Shown here: in pieces, positions 57,242-64,000 of the stretch | How positions within the stretch are numbered: position 1 is the stretch's first letter | Layout of the letters: each line of letters begins with the position of its first letter | Source: Acorus gramineus | Taxonomy: Eukaryota; Streptophyta; Magnoliopsida; Acorales; Acoraceae | Assembly (NCBI GenBank): GCA_030737835.1 | Contig: CM060847.1 | Coordinates: 25,656,438 to 25,720,437 of the forward strand | Length of the DNA stretch: 64,000 nt | Direction: 5' to 3' | Position numbers and translations under genes: made by a program | The notes under the pieces: model-generated | Seen by the model: the letters and a program-made list of their open reading frames with translations, nothing else | Databases searched by the model: none | Told to the model about the DNA's origin: nothing

Positions 57242-58108
57242 ATGCCACGGCAGCTCAGCCAAATGCCAATCAAGCGTAGAGGTGTCAAACGGGACGGGCC
57301 GACCCCATTTAGGTGGTGGCGGAGGTTAGGCCTGCTTTCGGCCCGCCGTGCCGTGTTCAGCAGGGCTCGTTAAGCGCCCCTGTGTTGGTATGGCACGGTC
57401 CGCTCGTGTCGCGGGCCCCACTGTTAATAGTGATGCAATTATCACTCACATTTTATGTTATATTAATTTTTTTCTGTTTGTCAATGTATTTTTAAAAAAT
57501 TGTATAATTTATTTTTATTCATCAATGTACTATTTATCTATTTTTTATTCATTTTATCATTTATGTAATTAATGTTCAATTGTTCATGTACTCAAGAAAT
57601 TCAATATAATAAATATTTTTATTCTTTACTTTTTAATTTTCATGAATAATTTACGTGTGTTTTATGATTTTTCAACTTAAGGAACTAGTAAATCAAATTT
57701 CAATAATTAAATATGTAAACATGAAATTAAAAAATGGACCTTTTAAAAAATTGAAAAAAAAATGGGCCATTTAATCGGACGGGCCAACGGGCCCGTCAAT
57801 GGGCACGTCGAGCTAGCACGGTACTGCACTGTCAGCCCGTCGGGTTGGCACGGAGGGCCGTGCTGGGCTAGCCCCCTGCCGACCGTGCTGTGCTGGTCAC
57901 ATAAAATGGATCATACCTTGCTAGCCAGTTAGTCCGGTTGACCAACGGGCCAAACCAGCACGACACGGCCCATTTTACACCTCTAATCAAGCGTAAGAAT
58001 CGCACTCCAAAATCAATAGAATGGCTGAGTTTGAGAGGATGGATCACATCACTTGCCTTTGCTGCGTTCATCTCCCTTCTCAGCATGTATCTTGGGGATA
58101 AAAAGTAA
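57242..58108 (+). pseudogene. Candidate first exon of a small membrane-anchored protein, split by a hAT element
   Basis: With the hAT insert (57277-57985) and one copy of its duplication taken out, ATG 57242 opens a 50-codon frame ending at TAA 58106-58108. It has a basic N-terminal part (MPRQLSQMPIKRKNR) and then a hydrophobic stretch (GWITSLAFAAFISLLSMYL) that looks like a type II membrane anchor or signal anchor. A possible donor AAAA|GTAATA lies at 58105, so it could be a first exon whose remaining exons are gone or distant. I do not recognise the protein. As it stands, the insert breaks the frame. It may also be chance reading. Confidence 0.4.
57277..57985. mobile_element. Non-autonomous hAT element, 709 bp
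   Basis: The ends are TAGAGGTGTCAAACGGGACG and the inverted GGCCCATTTTACACCTCTA. An 8-bp duplication ATCAAGCG flanks it (57269-57276 and 57986-57993), which is diagnostic of hAT elements. GC-rich subterminal zones with GGGCC/GGCCC and GGCACG words enclose an AT-rich centre. No transposase is encoded. Confidence 0.93.
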
Positions 58109-58621
58109 TAGCCCAAACCCTCTTATGCTGAATTATGCTAATATTTGCATGTTTGAATTGCAGGATATCATATGTTTATACTAATATGTGTGATATCTTT
58201 ATATCCCTAAAGTTGTGCATTTTGTTTAATTTTGGTTAAGCACCTTGGAGACATATTTAGGATTTGATGTAAACATATGAAGTCTTTATTTTTTAGTTAC
58301 CTTTCATATAAAATTAGTTTTGCATTATTTAGAGCTGTGTTAGAAAAATTGTGACCGTTTTACCGTTTCTGCCCTTAGAAGAAGAAATCGCTAGGTCTTC
58401 TGTTCATCGCTATTTTTAGTATAGTTGAAGGCTTCTTCTGATCTTGGCATAAACATAAAAGTTGTAAATATTTTTGTTATCTTTCCAACAGAAGTTGTAT
58501 CATCTGAAGTGAATATTCCTCCGAGAAGTTATAGAGGTTTGAGTTGAGGCTGCGCAGATTTTAATGGAAGGGCATTTTCATACTTCTGTGGAATCCAAAG
58601 TTTCATTTAAATGGGATAGTC

Positions 58622-58648
58622 GGGGGGGGGGGGGGGGGGGGGGGGGGG
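58622..58648 (+). repeat. Uninterrupted run of 27 G
   Basis: A pure G homopolymer lies in the solo LTR. Its true length is uncertain because such runs are hard to sequence. Confidence 0.9.
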
Positions 58649-59092
58649 TGGCTGGTTATGTTTGGCTAGCGTCCGAGGCTCATTTTCGGTTCGAATAAAA
58701 AGGGGGAAAATTAAGGAAAATTTGAAAAAAATTAGGAAAAGTTTTGTGGAGTATTTTTCGTGCTGCATTAGTTAAATATTTTTGTTCTTTTCATCGTTAT
58801 TCTTCATATAGAGTTGTTCTATTTTAGTTTTGAATTAAAAATTGTGATTTATGGTTGAAATATGAATATGTTTTTTGGACTGAAAAAATAAGAATTAGAA
58901 AGTTGTTTTTATTATGTTAACTTGGGATACAAGTGCGGACATCCTATTTGTTTTGGGGGAACTAAGAATTTCTTGATTATTGGGGTTATATTTTAGTATC
59001 TGATTGAGATTATATTTTTATAAGTGGATTTCTGTCTGCGTGGTTTAGGAGCTGAAATAGGGTGAGTCCAGTTTGAGATTTGTAAATTGTGA

Positions 59093-59407
59093 GGTAAGTG
59101 ATCCGATTGATATTGTTTATTCCATTTCATTCCACGTTGTGTTGTTGTAAGTGACCCGATCGACAGATCTTGTTCCATCCTATTTCCACGCTTTATTGTT
59201 GGAAGTGACCCGATCGACAGATCTTGTTCCATCATATTTCCACGCTTTATTGTTGTTTAATGATATTCAGTTGTATTCGAGAACTCAGATGATTTTTATT
59301 GTAAGTGACCCGATTGATATTTGTTTGTCCCATTCCATTCCATGTTGTATTGTTGTAAGTGACCCAATAATTATGTTTATTCCTTCAATTTCACGTTTCA
59401 TTATTGT
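59093..59407 (+). repeat. Tandem repeat, unit about 55 bp, five copies
   Basis: The unit is GTAAGTGACCCGATCGACAG, then ATCTTGTTCCATCCTATTTC, then CACGCTTTATTGTTG. Copies two and three are almost identical; the outer copies are diverged and a short unrelated insertion lies between copies three and four. Confidence 0.85.
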
Positions 59408-60591
59408 TTCTTATCATCGCTATTATTGTTTGAGATTCAAAGCTGTTTTGATCACTATTTATTCATGAAATTTACTGTTGTTGGTTACTATATTATATTG
59501 TTGATACCCAGAATTATTCATGTCACTTTTACTAATTAGAATTGTTTTTCATTGAGGCTTGCTTCATATTTATCCATTATAATTCAGTTATCATTCGAGA
59601 TTGTGGTTTATATTATCCCAGTTCAAATTAGTCATTGAAGTGTCATTATTGAGGTTTGTTTCGTTATTCATTATTATTATCCAATCGTTGTCATCTATCA
59701 TTGTTCTAGATAGTTTTCAAGAGTGCCCATTATTGAGAATTCTAAACTAGAGTTGATTTGTGAGCATATTGTGAGCCTTCCTTTGATCATGATGTATCCA
59801 TCCTAGTGTCTTGCCATTAACCTATGTGATGTCCGACCATGAAGCCTTGTAGTGTGTTTGGTCCGCTGCTTTTATATTATTACCTCTTGCATACTTGGAG
59901 TTGGATGACCATAAACCTTACAATGAGGGTTAAGGATTACCTCCCCAGCGTGCATGAGTACGTACGGTCCAGCGAGGGAGACTTGAGAATACCCCACCAT
60001 GCCTGAATGTTCTGAGGGCCAGGTAGTGATTCTGCGGTGGACGTTCTGAGGGCCACACGCGAGAGGTATAGATATTGTGCACATCTCGGACATAGGGGCC
60101 AAGATGGGGTCATGTAGATGGTCTATCCAGCGCTTTGGACATTTAGGGGCCAGAGTTGTGATTTCTTTATCATTCTTGTAGCATGGTTACATGTCGAGGG
60201 CTATCAATGATTTAATTGACATTCTTCAATTGATAGATGATTTTAGAGTATGTGCTTTCAGTCCAATTGTGTTGCTTCTTGATGATATTTATTGGTCCTA
60301 TCAGTTTTGATATGTTAGTTTGAGCTATTCAATCCTATTTTTATATATCAACAATGCTATTGTTCTTCACTGATGATCATACGGTGCTTTCATTTGTTAT
60401 TATGCTTTGACCAGGTGTTTATTAAGCTTGACTTTGATGTCATCCCTGTTTTCCTTATGCGTTGAATGTCTAGGTTACTTACTCAGCATCTTTCACTCAT
60501 TCCATTCTATTTTTTCTATTTTTGCAGAGTAGAGGCAAGGGTTTCTAGGCGTTGACTTTGTCTTCTTTTGGTGTCACGTCCAATTGGTAAT

Positions 60592-60613
60592 ATGTGTGTG
60601 TGTGTGTGTGTGT
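60592..60613 (+). repeat. (TG)n microsatellite
   Basis: An uninterrupted TG dinucleotide run of about eleven units lies near the right end of the solo LTR. Confidence 0.9.
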
Positions 60614-60915
60614 TTGATGTTTTGGATCTATACATGATTGTTTTGATAAATGCTGGTCTAACGAACCATGCCTATGTTAAAATGCTATGTATATATGGAT
60701 AACTGTATATGAGGTGTGTTAGATGCTTTGTTGACTGCTTAAACTTTCCTGAATGAGTTTATATAGGTGATTTTATATCTTGTTGATTATATGTTATCCC
60801 AATGTGGTTATCATAAGAGATTATATAGGATGGATATTTCGATATTTTTAAAAAAATGTGAGTTTTGAGGCAGGAGATGTGCTCATGACGGTGATTTCGG
60901 ACACGGGCCGTCACA

Positions 60916-61625
60916 TAAAACATCTGATAAAATTCACAAGCCTCTCTGTAAGACATGTATTTTATTTGTTGGTGAATCTTTAGTTAGAAATAATTCTTAT
61001 AAATCATGAAAAATGTTGTATTTTAACAAATAATAATTTGAAGAATTAGTATATCAAAATATCAAAAATATAAAAATAATAGAATTAAGAGAAATTATTC
61101 GAATTGCCTATTAGAGAGGCAGATAGGAGATGTTATCCTTGAAACGTATATGTCCTTTATACACATGTAATTTCACTGACATCATTCGTTCTCGATATAC
61201 AACTTGATCCGCGAGATTTTGTCCAATAGATAAATAAGGTTTGATCAAGATCAATAGAGAATGAAACTCTTATAGGAATTAATAGAGTTGAGTTTTGTGA
61301 TGTGAAGATGAAAACAAAAGGACTCTGTTTCACTCTCACGGGTTGGTGATGAAGGGGTTGTTATCACACACACATCACATAGAGACGTGTAGGTGATATA
61401 TAGTGGGAATTGAATAAGTGTAACAGCACTATTAAAACACATTAAACAAGATGGGTTTTCATTATATGAGCGTTTCAAATACACTGAAACGTTATGATCA
61501 TGTGAACCTTATTGATTGAGTAATAAATCTCAACGGCTCCTAATAATCCTGTATGTTGTGAGAAAATCTCGACGGTAAGCGGAACCTATTATAGGAGTCC
61601 ACCACTATCGCCTATTGTTGTTTAA
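60916..61625 (+). other. AT-rich DNA with no visible gene
   Basis: Only short open frames without family signatures occur. No repeat partner elsewhere in the window was noticed. Confidence 0.4.
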
Positions 61626-61845
61626 GGCTCTGTTTGGCGGAGCCTTCGCGGGGCGTTTGCGTTCGCGGACATCAGCCGATGCAAGCTCTCAACCAAACAA
61701 AAATAACAGCGTCTGCATTTTATGTGCATGTTGGCGGTGTATGTACATTTTTCCCTGACATTTCAAACACGCGGAAACAGCGCTTCCGCATCGATGGGTT
61801 GAATCGGCCATCGCGGTGGTGTGCAGGGCACACCCAAACGGAGCC
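61626..61845. mobile_element. Tourist-like MITE (PIF/Harbinger type), 220 bp
   Basis: The ends are GGCTCTGTTTGG and the inverted CCAAACGGAGCC. A TAA duplication flanks it (61623-61625 and 61846-61848), as expected for the TWA targets of PIF/Harbinger elements. No coding sequence. Confidence 0.82.
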
Positions 61846-61848
61846 TAA

Positions 61849-62753
61849 AGGAAAGAGAAACACAAAAAGTGTACAAAGAACGAAGACTGAAGTTTACCTT
61901 TTGTATCCGCTCTAGCTCAACAAAGTGTAGTCTTCACGGTCGACTAACTATGAACTCCCTGGATTAGAGACTTGTCTGGTATTCTGCATGAACACAAAGA
62001 CGCTCTCTGCCAACGCCAACATTGGATCGAAGAGAAGCTGTCTTAACGAAGAAGCACGAAAACTCTGAACTTTGGCTCTTGTCTCGCTTTCTTTGTTTGT
62101 ATCAACACAAAATAATGCGAAGCAAGTCATTCTTCAATCAACTCCAAAAAAATGTACAAACAGTAAACCATCAAGTCGCAAATCAACTATTGTTTCTCGT
62201 TGAATCAATAACGTTCAATTTACATGCATGACTGTTCATTCGTCATTCATTACCATTACCAACATACAAATCATGATCCAAAAAACCAATGCTACAAATT
62301 AAATAATATCAATCACTCAATGTTTGTCATTCACAAACATGTGTAACAACTAATGTGTTTTGAGATTGAATGCATTCAAATAAATGGAACATATTAAACA
62401 CGCCGGAACACATCAAATACATTTCATAGCCACAAAATAAATTCAAATTAAAAGAAAGGAAGAAATCAAATATATAAAAAAAATGTATGATTTATTTCAA
62501 ATGAATTCATCCTCATCAACCTTAAATCTTAGGGCTAGTTTTGTTAATAAAATAAAAACCTTAGGGTTTATAAGAACATGAATGACTCATGAGATCGTAT
62601 ATATTATATCAAAGGGAACTCACGTGCCAAATAAAATAAAAAATATATATTCTAGCAAATCAAATACATTAAAAAATGGAATGGAGATATTATTACCTTG
62701 TTCTTGCTGCGGGGGGGGGGGAGAGATGAAGCGAAGGACAACATCACGGCAAC
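61849..62753 (+). other. AT-rich DNA with no visible gene
   Basis: Short open frames only. The right end has a run of 11 G (62711-62721) and a purine-rich stretch into which the next element inserted. Confidence 0.4.
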
Positions 62754-63508
62754 CAGTGACGGAGCCACTTGAGGCCGAGGGGGGGGGGGGGGGGGGGCGC
62801 ATGCCCCCTTTGTTGTTGTTTTTTTTTTTTTAATCAACAATGGACATCAGCCAGCTCACCATGCAAAATCAGGCAATAAAAAAAAAAAAAAAAAAATACC
62901 ATGAGACCATGATACCCGTTGATTAATCCACGTATGCCCTTAAGTCTTAATCCCTCACCGGCCTCACCAATCACCCTTTCTTTTACAATTAATCATTCCC
63001 CTCCCCTCCACAAAAAAAAAAAAAAAGAAAAAAAAAATCAACAGAGATATAATCGGCACACTACATATCCTACTTCTCGACATCTCGTCTAGGTATCTTG
63101 AAAAACTTAAGTTTTTAATTTTTTGTTTCTCTTTTAGTGTATCTAATTGTTCTTAATATCAATTTTCATATCTAAAAAATCCCTAATTTTTATTTTTTGT
63201 TCCATTAACCATCCCACGATCGGGAATTGTCAATTCTCTTTATAAAACATAATTTTTATTTATGTATTGTCATTTTTCTGTGAATCATCAATGTGAAATT
63301 TGACATATTGTTTTAAAATATAATAATTATCTTTTAGAATTATTCAATGATATGTTTTGTGTTAATGCCTTTATTTCATTTTATACATATTCATTTTTTA
63401 ATCTATGCTATTGAAATTAAAAAAAAAAATATAATGATATAACTTTAGAATATATTTATATAAGCCACATTAGGTTCTCTCTTTATAAAAATCTTGACTC
63501 CGCCACTG
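62754..63508. mobile_element. Non-autonomous hAT-type element, 755 bp
   Basis: The ends are CAGTGACGGAGCCACTTGAG and the inverted CTTGACTCCGCCACTG, a CAGTGGCGGAG-type terminus common in plant hAT elements. The flanks are ACGGCAAC (62746-62753) and ACGACAAC (63509-63516), an 8-bp duplication with one mismatch. The interior holds a 19-base G run (62779-62797), a 20-base A run (62878-62897) and AT-rich sequence, with no transposase. Confidence 0.82.
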
Positions 63509-63516
63509 ACGACAAC

Positions 63517-64000
63517 GAACACCGAAGGGCAATGGAGATGGCATCGAACACCGGGGACGATGGAGACGACAACAGACACTAGGGGATCGGAGGACCTCAG
63601 ACGGGGGTTAGAGAAGAAGAGAGGAAGTAGAACGAGATAAAGGAGGCTTCTAAAATGATAAGGGTGGGTATGACTGGATGCCATTCTAATTGTGGGGTGG
63701 GTTCACAGTTTTTAAAAAATTGAATGCGTTTGTTAGATAAATATCAGGGTTGAAATAACACCCCCTTGACAAAATTCCTGAAGGACTATATCATAGCCAA
63801 CATACTTGGGCCTGTCGTTAGTGCCTTATAAACCAACTGATTTTTTGTTCTCTATCATAGGGGCTAAAGATTTTGATACTCTAGATATATAATTTATTTT
63901 GTTAAGAATATGGTATTGTGGTGCTCTAATCACTCTATTTTGGGTCTCCAATCTCATAATTTTTTTCATATTTGGAGGATTGGATGATCTTCTAAATTTG
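63517..64000 (+). other. Flanking DNA at the right window edge
   Basis: A purine-rich stretch (63517-63670) continues the sequence interrupted by the hAT element. Beyond it no gene or repeat is visible up to the window end. Confidence 0.35.

Larger units (their letters stand above)
58350..60915 (+). mobile_element. Probable solo LTR, 2.6 kb, gypsy type
   Basis: It begins TGTGACCGTTTTACCG and ends ACACGGGCCGTCACA, with inverted TGTGAC/GTCACA ends. Near its right part ACTTACTCAGCATCTTTCAC loosely parallels the motif area of the chromovirus LTRs. There is no clear duplication (AAAAT before, TAAAA after). It carries a 27-base G run, a 55-bp tandem repeat and a (TG)n tract. No coding sequence and no second LTR nearby. 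Confidence 0.65.

Noticed and set aside
62582..62833. 83-codon ORF ending in glycine and phenylalanine runs
   Set aside because: The frame is created by homopolymer runs at the border of a hAT element.

Overview
This is nuclear DNA of a flowering plant, probably a eudicot. The evidence is a split gene with plant GT-AG introns, a plant-type PPR protein relic, and layers of Ty3/gypsy, Ty1/copia, Mutator-like and hAT elements. One host gene looks intact. Nearly everything else is transposon sequence, much of it nested, with boundaries set by target-site duplications (TSDs) readable in the sequence.

Layout. 1-9796: a Tekay/Del-type chromovirus (Ty3/gypsy) with LTRs of about 3 kb; its 5' LTR is cut by the window edge and its gag-pol is broken. 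11180-21300: the host gene, a Golgi UDP-arabinose/UDP-xylose 4-epimerase (MUR4/UXE type). It has ten coding exons that join to 416 codons plus stop. Intron 2 holds a 5 kb antisense copia element. 22354-22657: a probable MITE. 23607-26768: a PPR pseudogene (E/E+ class) split by a 1013-bp solo LTR with TSD GATGA. 26790-31870: minus-strand gypsy debris carrying a 2.5 kb solo LTR (TSD AAATA).

32071-36326: two truncated Tekay-type LTRs joined head to head, forming a palindrome of about 4.2 kb. 36327-42840: a degenerate minus-strand copia element interrupted by a 3.6 kb solo LTR (TSD CATAC). 43749-49432: a plus-strand copia element that has lost gag, protease and the integrase core but keeps reverse transcriptase and RNase H, with a tandem array where gag should be. 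50542-56993: a small LTR invaded by a gag-only gypsy element (TSD GACTC), itself invaded by a TRIM-like element and another LTR, plus a 1.7 kb Mutator-like element (9-bp TSD TACAATTAA).

57242-58108: a short candidate first exon with a membrane anchor, split by a 709-bp hAT element (8-bp TSD ATCAAGCG). 58350-60915: another solo LTR. 61626-61845: a Tourist-type MITE. 62754-63508: a second hAT-type element. The rest is AT-rich DNA in which I see no gene.

The only metabolic role visible is nucleotide-sugar interconversion for cell-wall arabinose. I found no tRNA, rRNA, CRISPR array or convincingly new biological system. The most unusual items are the head-to-head LTR palindrome, the gag-less copia with its tandem array, the nest at 50.5-57.0 kb, the split candidate exon, and a short motif shared by several different gypsy LTRs.
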